6,533 nt of DNA, taken from positions 1 through 6,533 of the forward strand of contig WRJY01000192.1 of NCBI GenBank assembly GCA_009778355.1, read 5' to 3'. A program made the translations under genes and the position numbers. The stretch comes from Desulfovibrionaceae bacterium (GTDB taxonomy: Bacteria > Pseudomonadota > Gammaproteobacteria > Burkholderiales > Burkholderiaceae_C). Below, piece after piece: positions 1 through 6,458 of this stretch (its first letter is position 1; every line of letters begins with the position of its first letter). The notes under the pieces are model-generated. The model did no database searches. It was given only the letters and a program-made list of their open reading frames with translations, and had not been told where the DNA came from.

Positions 1-255
1 CGTGGGCGCGATCACCTCGTCGCCCGGCCCCACGCCCGCCGCTTCCAGCGCCAGATGCAGCCCGGCGGTGGCGGAGTTGACGGCAATGGTGTGCAGGCCG
101 CCGCCCAAGTACGCCGCGAATTCCTGCTCGAACGCGCGCGTCTCAGGCCCGGTGGTGACCCAGCCGGAACGCAGCGCGGCGCTGACGGCCTCGATTTCGG
201 CCTCGCCGATGTCGGGGCGGGCGAAGGGGAGGAAGACTGGTGGATCGGTGGTCAT
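1..255 (-). CDS. DegT/DnrJ/EryC1/StrS-family PLP aminotransferase, N-terminal part (runs off the left edge)
   Basis: Reading the reverse strand from ATG at 255-253 gives 85 uninterrupted codons to the window edge, so the gene is cut at its 3' end. The product begins MTTDPPVFLPFARPDIGEAE and continues with LRSGWVTTGPETRAFEQEFA (residues 28-47) and NSATAGLHLALEAAGVGPGD (residues 60-79). This is the characteristic opening of sugar aminotransferases of the ArnB/PseC/WecE type: a 'P...P.I...E...V...L.SGW.T.GP' segment, then the N-S-x-T-A-x-L-H-L-A-L motif that contributes to PLP phosphate binding. Such enzymes transfer an amino group, usually from glutamate, to a nucleotide-linked keto-sugar for surface polysaccharide or glycan synthesis, in the cytoplasm. 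The Schiff-base lysine lies beyond the window, so catalytic competence and substrate cannot be judged. No strong Shine-Dalgarno precedes the ATG. It is divergent from the catabolic operon and probably functionally unrelated. Confidence 0.9.
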   Translation of the reverse strand, partial: MTTDPPVFLPFARPDIGEAEIEAVSAALRSGWVTTGPETRAFEQEFAAYLGGGLHTIAVNSATAGLHLALEAAGVGPGDEVIAPT

Positions 256-282
256 TTCAATCGTTCAAAAAATCAGAAGATG

Positions 283-298
283 ACGCAACATCACGCAA
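283..298. repeat. Short direct repeat ACGCAA, 10-base period, upstream of the aminotransferase gene
   Basis: ACGCAA occurs at 283-288 and again at 293-298, one helical turn apart and 28-45 bases upstream of the aminotransferase start. The spacing would suit a protein binding one face of the DNA, but a 6-base repeat can easily arise by chance. Confidence 0.25.
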
Positions 299-559
299 TG
301 AGTGAAGTCCAAGCCTGGGGCATTCACGAGCAGATGAATTTTCGTTGATGTTCCAAAGTACGGCACCTCATCAGGCCGTGGCGCAGTTGGGCAGTGCTGT
401 TCATGCAGGAGCTGTCACGCGAATGATGTCATGAAAATTTTATCCAACAAAATATTCCTAGGGTTTCCACTGGTAGATGGATTCGACATGTGCTTCTAAG
501 ATCAATCCAGGTTGCAGTTCACGGATTCCAGGTTTGCTGACCAATATTCAATTGCATGG

Positions 560-572
560 CCATTTGGAATGG
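560..572. promoter_or_regulatory. Inverted repeat CCATT-TGG-AATGG, possible operator
   Basis: Two perfect 5-base arms flank a 3-base spacer, giving a 13-base pseudo-palindrome about 136 bases upstream of the IclR gene. IclR-family regulators bind short palindromes of about this size near their own and neighbouring promoters. The assignment rests only on symmetry and position. Confidence 0.25.
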
Positions 573-683
573 GGAACGAGATGTTTTGCTTTACAAGATT
601 ATCTGCCCTTGCTTGGAGTCCGGTACGCACGGTTGCGCATGTCCACGGTCGTACTCGTTTCCTGCTGACGGCCCTGATTGCTG

Positions 684-693
684 TTTGATCAAA
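684..693. promoter_or_regulatory. Perfect palindrome TTTGATCAAA just upstream of the IclR start, candidate autoregulatory operator
   Basis: A perfect 10-base palindrome ends 14 bases before the ATG at 708. A repressor bound here would block the promoter or the start of transcription of the IclR-led operon. It would lie inside the coding sequence if the TTG at 678 were the true start, which slightly favours the ATG at 708. Symmetry and position are the only evidence, and no copy of the site was seen elsewhere in the window. Confidence 0.35.
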
Positions 694-707
694 TCCTTGC
701 ACCGATC

Positions 708-1478
708 ATGCGCCAGCACTCTGACACCAACGCCGCGCAGAAGGTGCTGCGCCTGTTGCGTGTGCTTTCAGCTCCACAGCCGCAGCGGCTGACGGACATC
801 GCCGAGGCTTCCGGGGTCAACAAGGCCACCGCCTTGCGGCTGCTCGAATCGATGATGGCCGAAGGCTTCGTCGTCCGCGATGAAGCCACGCGGCGCTACG
901 TGCTCGGCGACGAGGCGCTGACGCTGGGCATTGCGATGCAGGGACGCGACCATATCCGCGAGCGCGCCCGGCCTGGTTTGCTGCGGCTGGCGGCGCTGTC
1001 GGGCGACACCTTGCTGCTGTCGGTGCGCAGCGGCATCGATTCGGTGTGCATAGACCGCGAGTTCGGCAGCTTTCCAATTCGCGCCAGCTACCTCGAAGTC
1101 GGTATGCGCCGGCCATTGGGCGTGGGCGCGGGCAGCTTGGCGCTGCTGTCCTGGCTGCCCGACCATGAGGTCGATGCGATGCTGGATCTGATCGCTCCAA
1201 CGCTGAAGAAACACCACCCGCGCATCAGCGTCGATCTGCTGAGGCAGGAGGTTGCCGCCTCGCGCCAGCGCGGCTATGCGCTGCTGCTCGACGTCGTGGT
1301 CGACCAGATGGGTGGTGTCGCGGTGCCGGTATTTGGCAGCGATGGACGGCCACTCGCCGCAGTGAGTATCGCGGCGCTGAGCACGCGCATTGCGCCACGT
1401 CTTCAGATACTGGCGCCAGCGCTTCGCAAGGTGGGCGATGAACTGTCGGCGCATTACCTCCAGAAGGACGCGGCATGA
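708..1478 (+). CDS. IclR-family transcriptional regulator
   Basis: The 256-residue product has the two-part IclR layout. Residues 8-58 form a winged helix-turn-helix (AQKVLRLLRVL, then RLTDIAEASGVNKATALRLL as the recognition unit, then the wing AEGFVVRD...RRYVLGDEAL). Residues 80-250 form the effector domain, with GMRRPLGVGAGSLALLSWLP (132-151) and the late RGYALLLD...GGVAVPVF segment (188-209) that line the small-molecule pocket in this family. Length is normal. IclR proteins are dimeric or tetrameric cytoplasmic regulators that usually sense a catabolic intermediate. I chose the ATG at 708 because it gives the usual short leader before the HTH. An in-frame TTG at 678 would add ten residues (MLFDQILAPI) of no obvious role. 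Neither start has a clear Shine-Dalgarno. Its stop overlaps the next start (ATGA), so it is the first gene of the operon it probably controls. Confidence 0.93.
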   Translation: MRQHSDTNAAQKVLRLLRVLSAPQPQRLTDIAEASGVNKATALRLLESMMAEGFVVRDEATRRYVLGDEALTLGIAMQGRDHIRERARPGLLRLAALSGDTLLLSVRSGIDSVCIDREFGSFPIRASYLEVGMRRPLGVGAGSLALLSWLPDHEVDAMLDLIAPTLKKHHPRISVDLLRQEVAASRQRGYALLLDVVVDQMGGVAVPVFGSDGRPLAAVSIAALSTRIAPRLQILAPALRKVGDELSAHYLQKDAA

Positions 1479-2617
1479 CGGCATCTTCCCATGTGATCGG
1501 CACGGGGCTGACGCGCTACGGCAAGCACGAAGGCCACGGCGTGCTGGACCTGATGAGCGAAGCCGCGCAACTCGCGCTCGACGACGCCGAACTCGAACGC
1601 GGCGATATCGATGGACTGCTTTGCGGCTACGCGACGACGATGCCGCACCTGATGCTCGCGACCGTGTTCGCCGAGCATTTTGGCTTGAAACCGGGCTATG
1701 CACACACGGTGCAATTGGGCGGCGCGACGGGCTATGCGCTGGTGATGCTGGCGCACTATCTGGTGGCGGCGGGCGCGGCGCGGCGCATTCTCGTCGTCGC
1801 CGGAGAAAACCGCATGACCGGGCAAAGCCGCGATGCCTCGGTGCAAGTGCTGGCCCAAGTCGGCCACCCGGACTACGAGGTACCGCTGGGCGCGACGATC
1901 CCGGCCTACTACGGTCTGCTGGCTTCGTACGCCATGCAACACTGGGGGCACACGGAGCGCGACTACGCGGAGTTGGCGGTGCTGATGCGCCGCCATGCCT
2001 GCGCGCATGAGGGCGCGCAATTCCGCGCGCCGATCACGGTGGAAACGGTGCTGGCCTCGCGTCCGATCGCCTCGCCGCTGAAGGTGCTCGATTGCTGCCC
2101 GGTCTCCGACGGCGGCTGCGCGGTGATCGTCTCGGCCCGGCCGCAAGGCGCGCATCCGTTGCGCATCAGCGGCGTCGCCCAACACCACAACGCCCAGCAC
2201 TTGAGCGCGATGGCAAGCCTGTCGGACTTCGGCGCCGGCGCTTGCACGGCCGGTGCCCTCGAAACGGCCGGACGGCGGCTCGGCGAGGTCGAGTACGCGG
2301 CGATCTACGACAGTTTCACCGTGACGCTGGCGTTGCTGCTCGAAGAAATCGGTCTGGCACCACGCGGCCGCGCCGGCGCGCTGGCGCGTGAAGGTCATTT
2401 CTCGCGCGATGGCGCGGTGCCGCTGAATCTGCATGGCGGGCTGCTCTCTTATGGTCACTGCGGCGTCGCCGGGGCGATGGCGCATCTCGTCGAGGCGCAT
2501 CGCCAAATGACGGGCCGCGCCGGCGTCCGGCAGGCGCGCCGTGCCGGCGTGGCCTTGCTCCATGGGGACGGCGGTGTGTTGTCTTCCCATGTCAGCCTCG
2601 TGATGGAGGCGCCATGA
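1475..2617 (+). CDS. Thiolase-superfamily protein lacking the catalytic cysteine; probable Ltp2-like aldolase subunit
   Basis: The 380-residue product has a full thiolase fold of the SCP2/lipid-transfer type: an N-terminal half with VIGTGLTRYG (7-16) and a C-terminal half ending in the glycine-rich LLHGDGGVLSSH (361-372). In true thiolases the nucleophilic cysteine sits in a C-[AS]-[ST]-G motif. Here the matching segment reads VQLGGATG (79-86), putting Gly83 at that site. The second, C-terminal catalytic cysteine also appears absent. His328 of the late GH motif remains (GGLLSYGHCGVAG, 321-333). Tyr278 in YDSF and Tyr326 in LLSYGH occupy places where, as I recall, the aldolase Ltp2 carries its two functional tyrosines; this needs an alignment. 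It is followed at once by a DUF35 gene, the standard partner of such proteins. I infer acyl-CoA aldol or retro-aldol chemistry rather than thiolysis; a Claisen-type role on an unusual substrate is the alternative. AGAAGGA at 1462-1468 is a good ribosome site six bases before the ATG. Confidence 0.92.
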   Translation: MTASSHVIGTGLTRYGKHEGHGVLDLMSEAAQLALDDAELERGDIDGLLCGYATTMPHLMLATVFAEHFGLKPGYAHTVQLGGATGYALVMLAHYLVAAGAARRILVVAGENRMTGQSRDASVQVLAQVGHPDYEVPLGATIPAYYGLLASYAMQHWGHTERDYAELAVLMRRHACAHEGAQFRAPITVETVLASRPIASPLKVLDCCPVSDGGCAVIVSARPQGAHPLRISGVAQHHNAQHLSAMASLSDFGAGACTAGALETAGRRLGEVEYAAIYDSFTVTLALLLEEIGLAPRGRAGALAREGHFSRDGAVPLNLHGGLLSYGHCGVAGAMAHLVEAHRQMTGRAGVRQARRAGVALLHGDGGVLSSHVSLVMEAP

Positions 2618-2979
2618 CATCCAATCCAACTTGCTGGACGCGCGGCGGCGACGCCATCGTCATTCAGTGCTGCGCGGCCTGCGGCCACCGCTGGCTGTTC
2701 CGCCGCGGCTTCTGCCCGCAATGCGCGGCGCCGGAGCCTCGGGACATGGTCTGTACCGGCGCCGGCACGGTCAGCGCCAGCACGCTGGTGCATCGCGCGC
2801 CGGACGATGCGTTTCGCGCCATCGCGCCCTACCGGCTGGTACTGGTCGAACTCGACGAAGGCCCCCGGCTGATGGCCCATGCCGGCGCTGACATCGCCGT
2901 CGGCGACCGCGTGCGCGGCGAAACGCGAACGATTGCCGGCCAGCGCCTGCCGTTCTTCACCAAGGAAACACCCGCATGA
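2614..2979 (+). CDS. DUF35 zinc-ribbon/OB-fold protein, partner of the thiolase-like protein
   Basis: This 121-residue protein has a rubredoxin-like zinc ribbon with four cysteines (Cys20-x2-Cys23, then Cys34-x2-Cys37). An OB-fold follows (about 48-105: GTVSASTLVHRAP, PYRLVLVELDEGPRLMAHA, IAVGDRVRGE). That order and size are typical of stand-alone DUF35 proteins. They bind acyl-CoA thiolases and thiolase-like aldolases, HMG-CoA synthases and dehydratase subunits, and help shape the acyl-CoA site or channel. Known examples include the ChsH2 DUF35 domain with Ltp2 and the archaeal thiolase/HMG-CoA synthase bridging protein. The ATG overlaps the thiolase-like gene's stop (ATGA) with GGAGG at 2605-2609. 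This translational coupling suits equimolar subunits of one complex. The stop overlaps the next start in the same way. Complex formation with the upstream protein is inferred from family and context. Confidence 0.93.
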   Translation: MTSNPTCWTRGGDAIVIQCCAACGHRWLFRRGFCPQCAAPEPRDMVCTGAGTVSASTLVHRAPDDAFRAIAPYRLVLVELDEGPRLMAHAGADIAVGDRVRGETRTIAGQRLPFFTKETPA

Positions 2980-5078
2980 CACTGGACCCGCGCCAGGCTC
3001 TGCGCGCCGTGCTGGCGCCGCGCTCGATTGCCATCGTCGGCGCTTCCGACAACGCCCACAAGATCGGCGGCCGGCCAATTGCCTATCTCAGCCGCTTCGG
3101 CTATGCGGGCAAGCTCTATCCCATCAACCCGGCGCGCGGCGAGGTGCAGGGTTTGCATTGCTTTCCCGATTTCGCGGCGCTGCCTGAAGTGCCAGAGGCG
3201 GTCATCGTCGCCGTGCCCGGCGATGCCGCGGTGGCGGCGGTCGATGAATGCACCGCCGCCGGCGTGCCGGTGGCGGTGGTGATGAGTTCAGGCTTCGGCG
3301 AAGTCGATGCCCAGGGCCGGCAGCGCGAGCGCGAAATGGCGGCGCGCGCCCGCGAGCGCGGTATGCGCATCGTCGGGCCGAACTCGCAGGGACTGGCCAA
3401 CTTCGGCAACGGCGCGGTGTTGAGTTTCTCGACCATGTTCACCGAGGTCGCGCCGCAGGACGGGCCGATCGGCATCATCAGCCAGAGCGGCGCGATGAGC
3501 GTGATTCCCTATGGCCTGCTGCGCCAGCGCGGCATCGGCGTGCGCCACTCGCACGCCACCGGCAACGACTGCGATGTGACGGTGTGCGAGCTTGCCGCCA
3601 TCGTGGCCGAAGACCCGGCGCTGAAATTGCTGCTGCTCTACCTCGAAGGCATTCCTGACCCTTGGCATCTGGCTGAGGCGGCGGCGGTGGCGCGTGAACG
3701 CGGGTTGCCGATCGTGGCGCTGAAGTCGGGCCGTTCGCAGGCCGGGCAGCAGGCGGCTCAGTCGCACACCGGCGCGCTGGCCAATGAGGATCGCGTGGTC
3801 GATGCCTTCCTCGCCAAGCACGGCATCTGGCGCGTGCAGGACATGCGCGAACTGGTCGATGCCGCCGAGCTTTACGTGAAGGGCTGGAAGCCGCGCGGAC
3901 GCCGGCTGGTGGCGATCAGCAATTCCGGCGCCGTCTGTGTGCTCACCGCCGATGCGGCGAGCGCCGCCGGCCTGCCGCTGGAACCGCTTGCCGACGGCAC
4001 GCAAGCCGAATTGCGCGCTATCTTGCCGGGCTTTGCGACTACCACCAACCCGGTCGACATTACCGCCGCGCTGCTCACCAACAGCCGTTTGTTCAGCGAC
4101 ATCCTGCCGCCGATCGCCAGGGACCCTGCCGCCGATGCCTTCGTCGTCGGCATCGCGGTGGCCGGCGCCGGCTACGACGTGCCGGCCTTCGCGGCCGACA
4201 CGGCGCGCTTCGCCGAGGCCACCGGCAAGCCGGTGGTCGTGGCAGCGCCGCAGACCAGCGTCGGCGCCGCCTTCAAGCAGCACGGCCTGGCGGTCTATCC
4301 GACCGAGGCCGAGGCGGTAAGAGCGCTGGGGCAGTTCGTCTCGCACAGTGAATTGATCGCCAAGGCACAGGCGCAGGTGCCGGCGCTGCCGCAGCGACCC
4401 CGGGCGGTTGCCGCGGCAACGCTGCTGGACGAGGCCCGGAGCCTGGCCCTGCTGGCCGCGCGCGGCGTGCCGGTAGCGGCGCATCGGCTGTGCCGTGATG
4501 CCGACGAGGCGCGCGCCGCCTGGGCCGCGCTGGGCAGTGCGCGTGCCGTCGTCAAGGGTTGCACGGCTGAGGTCTCGCACAAATCCGAACTCGGCCTGGT
4601 GCGGCTCGGTCTCGACAGCGCCGATGCGGTGGCGGCGGCGTATCACGAGGTTGTCGCCAATGCACGGCGCGCCGGCGTGACGCTCTCGGGCGTGCTGGTC
4701 GCCGAGATGGCGGCGGGGCGGCGTGAACTGATGATCGGCGCGCGGCTCGATCCGGTATTCGGCCCGGTAGTGCTGGCCGGCGATGGCGGCAAGTGGGTTG
4801 AACTGATGCCCGATGCGCAGGTCTTGCTGCCGCCTTTCGACGCCGCGCAGACCGAGTCCGCGTTGCGGCGGTTGCGCATCGCGCCGCTGCTCGACGGCGC
4901 GCGCGACGAGCCGGCGCTGGACGTGGCGGCGTTCTGCCGTGTCGCGGTGGCCGTGGGCGAACTGATGCGTGATGAGGCTGCGGGCATCGTGCAACTCGAC
5001 ATCAACCCGGTGATCGTGCGCGAGCGCGGCCAGGGCTGTGTGGCCGTCGATGCCGTGGTGTTCCGTCAAACGAATTGA
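2976..5078 (+). CDS. NDP-forming acyl-CoA synthetase (acetate--CoA ligase [ADP-forming] family), fused alpha-beta form
   Basis: The 700-residue product is a single-chain member of the ADP-forming acyl-CoA synthetases: carboxylic acid + CoA + ATP gives acyl-CoA + ADP + phosphate. Domains in order: a CoA-binding Rossmann domain (about 8-140, APRSIAIVGASDN near its start and GPNSQG at 134-139); a succinyl-CoA-ligase-like domain (about 160-300, IGIISQSGAM at 165-174) with SHTGALA at 263-269, where His264 matches the phosphorylated catalytic histidine; a second flavodoxin-like ligase domain (about 308-460, AISNSGAV at 313-320); and a C-terminal ATP-grasp domain (about 480-700) with VVKGCTAEVSHKSELGLV (525-542), GARLDPVFGPVVLAGDGGKW (588-607) and QLDINPVIV (673-681). 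All main motifs are present, so it is probably active. Members act on acetate, aryl acids, pimelate and other acids, and the motifs do not reveal which. Here it likely activates the pathway's starting acid. The ATG overlaps the DUF35 stop; AAGGA at 2962-2966 precedes it. Confidence 0.93.
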   Translation: MTLDPRQALRAVLAPRSIAIVGASDNAHKIGGRPIAYLSRFGYAGKLYPINPARGEVQGLHCFPDFAALPEVPEAVIVAVPGDAAVAAVDECTAAGVPVAVVMSSGFGEVDAQGRQREREMAARARERGMRIVGPNSQGLANFGNGAVLSFSTMFTEVAPQDGPIGIISQSGAMSVIPYGLLRQRGIGVRHSHATGNDCDVTVCELAAIVAEDPALKLLLLYLEGIPDPWHLAEAAAVARERGLPIVALKSGRSQAGQQAAQSHTGALANEDRVVDAFLAKHGIWRVQDMRELVDAAELYVKGWKPRGRRLVAISNSGAVCVLTADAASAAGLPLEPLADGTQAELRAILPGFATTTNPVDITAALLTNSRLFSDILPPIARDPAADAFVVGIAVAGAGYDVPAFAADTARFAEATGKPVVVAAPQTSVGAAFKQHGLAVYPTEAEAVRALGQFVSHSELIAKAQAQVPALPQRPRAVAAATLLDEARSLALLAARGVPVAAHRLCRDADEARAAWAALGSARAVVKGCTAEVSHKSELGLVRLGLDSADAVAAAYHEVVANARRAGVTLSGVLVAEMAAGRRELMIGARLDPVFGPVVLAGDGGKWVELMPDAQVLLPPFDAAQTESALRRLRIAPLLDGARDEPALDVAAFCRVAVAVGELMRDEAAGIVQLDINPVIVRERGQGCVAVDAVVFRQTN

Positions 5079-5082
5079 AGGA
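5078..5082 (+). promoter_or_regulatory. Ribosome binding site fixing the AtuA-like start
   Basis: AAGGA begins at the last base of the synthetase stop codon, ten bases before the ATG at 5093. It supports that ATG over an in-frame TTG at 5075, which would place the ribosome site inside the coding sequence and add MKEKTS. Confidence 0.6.
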
Positions 5083-5092
5083 AAAAACCTCG

Positions 5093-6448
5093 ATGAGCAA
5101 AACCCTTCGTATCGGCGCCGGCGCCGCCTGGTGGGGCGACCGCGTCGAGCCCGCTCAACTCAGCGCCGAGCAAGGCGACCTCGACTACCTGTGCTTCGAG
5201 ACGATGGCCGAAGCCACCGTCTCGGCGGCGCAGGTGCGCGCCCGCCGCGACCCGTCGTTCCCTGGCTACGACACCTACCTCGACGACCGGATGCGCGCCG
5301 TGCTGCCCGGCTGTTTGAAGCGCGGCACGAAGATCATCAGCAACCAGGGCTGGATCAACCCCGATGCCGCCGCGCAGCGCGTCGTGCATTGGCTGCGCGA
5401 ATTTGGCGCGAAAGGGAAAAAGGTCGCCGCCGTCAACGGCAGCCTGATCACCGAACGCGCGCTCACGCTCACCGGCCGCATCATCGAGAACGGCCAGTCC
5501 ACGGCAACGCTGGCGAGCACGCTGATCTCCGCTGAGGCCTATCTTGGCGCCGAGCCCATCGTGGAAGCGTTGCGCAACGGCGCCGACATCGTCATCACCG
5601 GCCGCGTCGCCGATCCGTCACTGTTCCTCGCGCCGATGATGTTCGAGTTCGGCTGGGATCCGCTCGACCATGTCCGGCTCGGCCAGGGCAGCGGCCTCGG
5701 CCATCTGGTCGAGTGCGGCGCGCAAGTCACTGGCGGCTACTTCAGCGACCCCGGCTTCAAGGACGTACCCGAGCCATGGAACTTCGGCTTCCCTATTCTG
5801 GAGGTGAGCCCCGGCGGCAGCGCCGTGCTCACCAAGGTGGCCGGCACCGGCGGCGCGGTGAACCTGCAAACCGTCAAGGAGCAGATGCTCTACGAGGTGC
5901 ACGACCCGGCCAACTACATCACGCCGGACGTGGTGGTCGACTTCACGGCCGCGAAGCTGGAGCAGGTCGGCCCTGACCGCGTGCGCGTCAGCGGCATCGG
6001 CGGCAAACCGCGCACGCCGACGCTGAAGGTTTCGCTCGGCTGCACCGAAGGCTTCATCGGCGAAGACATGTTTTTCTACGCCGGCCCCGGTGCGCTGCGG
6101 CGCGCGGAGTTGGCCAAGAAGATCCTGGCCGAGCGTTTCCGCATCGTCGGCTTGCAGGCCGAGGACTACCGGCTCGACTTCCTCGGTCTCAACGCCATCC
6201 ACGGCGCGGCCACGCCGGCCAGCGCGCCCGAGCCCTATGAGGTTGCCGTGCGCGTCGCCGCGCGCACCAGGACGCGAGAAGAAGCCGTCAAGGTTGGCCG
6301 CGAGGTCGATGGCATGGCCGTCTCCGGCATTGCCCACACCGGCAAGCGCGTGCCGCACCAGGACCGCGTGCGCGAGGTCATCGGCGTGTGGTCATCGCTG
6401 GCGCCGCGCGAGCAGGTGCCGGCGTCGATCAACTACTCCGAAAGTTGA
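5093..6448 (+). CDS. AtuA-like protein (DUF1446, acyclic terpene utilization family)
   Basis: The 451-residue product shows the AtuA/DUF1446 signature along its length: IGAGAAWWGDR (7-17), LDYLCFETMAE (30-40), IISNQGWINP (81-90), the highly conserved DIVITGRVADPSLFLAP (165-181), VECGAQVTGGYFSDPG (206-221), LTKVAGTGGAVN (246-257), and EQMLYEVHDPANYITPDVVV (263-282). No signal peptide or membrane segment is visible, so it should be cytoplasmic. The family is named for the atu cluster for citronellol/geraniol degradation in Pseudomonas. I know of no firmly assigned reaction, so none is given. Length matches the single-domain form; longer homologues carry an extra C-terminal domain (DUF4387-like) that is absent here and is often a separate small gene. 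It follows the synthetase by 14 bases, in the same operon, suggesting that it works on an acyl-CoA or its acid. The last codons (NYSES) and stop are normal. Confidence 0.92.
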   Translation: MSKTLRIGAGAAWWGDRVEPAQLSAEQGDLDYLCFETMAEATVSAAQVRARRDPSFPGYDTYLDDRMRAVLPGCLKRGTKIISNQGWINPDAAAQRVVHWLREFGAKGKKVAAVNGSLITERALTLTGRIIENGQSTATLASTLISAEAYLGAEPIVEALRNGADIVITGRVADPSLFLAPMMFEFGWDPLDHVRLGQGSGLGHLVECGAQVTGGYFSDPGFKDVPEPWNFGFPILEVSPGGSAVLTKVAGTGGAVNLQTVKEQMLYEVHDPANYITPDVVVDFTAAKLEQVGPDRVRVSGIGGKPRTPTLKVSLGCTEGFIGEDMFFYAGPGALRRAELAKKILAERFRIVGLQAEDYRLDFLGLNAIHGAATPASAPEPYEVAVRVAARTRTREEAVKVGREVDGMAVSGIAHTGKRVPHQDRVREVIGVWSSLAPREQVPASINYSES

Positions 6449-6458
6449 TGGAGATGTA

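Larger units (their letters stand above)
256..707. other. Divergent intergenic region, AT-richer, control region for both flanking genes
   Basis: This 452-base stretch separates the minus-strand aminotransferase from the plus-strand IclR gene. It must hold the start signals for both, unless the IclR gene is read from elsewhere. It is clearly richer in A and T than the genes, most of all at 430-460 and 540-602. Short ORFs in it (for example 477-668 plus, 502-702 minus) match nothing I recognise and lack ribosome binding sites. I found palindromes at 684-693 and 560-572 and a direct repeat at 283-298, listed separately. I searched for sigma-70 hexamer pairs on both strands. I found only weak partial matches, such as TTTACA at 590-595 with no good -10 at 16-18 bases, so no promoter is called. 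No tRNA, riboswitch-like structure or terminator with a T-tract was seen. Confidence 0.6.

Noticed and set aside
434..453. An AT-rich inverted repeat (ATTTT / AAAAT, 7-base loop) considered as a terminator or promoter element.
   Set aside because: The stem is short and pure A/T with no T-tract. No gene ends here, since both neighbours start away from it, and no hexamer pair around it is convincing.
590..618. TTTACA as a sigma-70 -35 box for the IclR operon.
   Set aside because: It matches 5 of 6 bases, but the hexamers 16-18 bases downstream are poor -10 boxes.
477..702. Short plus and minus open frames in the intergenic region.
   Set aside because: They have no ribosome sites and no recognisable protein features, and the stretch is the natural control region between divergent genes.
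768..1703. A 311-codon minus-strand frame across the IclR gene.
   Set aside because: It is a low-complexity Arg/Ala/Gln/His-rich product antisense to a well supported gene.
1475..2617. Calling this gene an ordinary acetyl-CoA acetyltransferase.
   Set aside because: The nucleophile position is glycine (VQLGGATG), so normal thiolase catalysis is not expected even though automatic annotation would probably give that name.
1454..2629. A 391-codon open frame on the minus strand opposite the thiolase-like gene.
   Set aside because: Composition and position mark it as an antisense shadow. No motif or ribosome site was seen.
3288..5069. A 593-codon open frame on the minus strand opposite the acyl-CoA synthetase.
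   Set aside because: It lies antisense to a gene with clear family motifs. Its product is rich in Arg, His, Ala and Gly with no recognisable domain, as expected for a shadow frame in GC-rich DNA.
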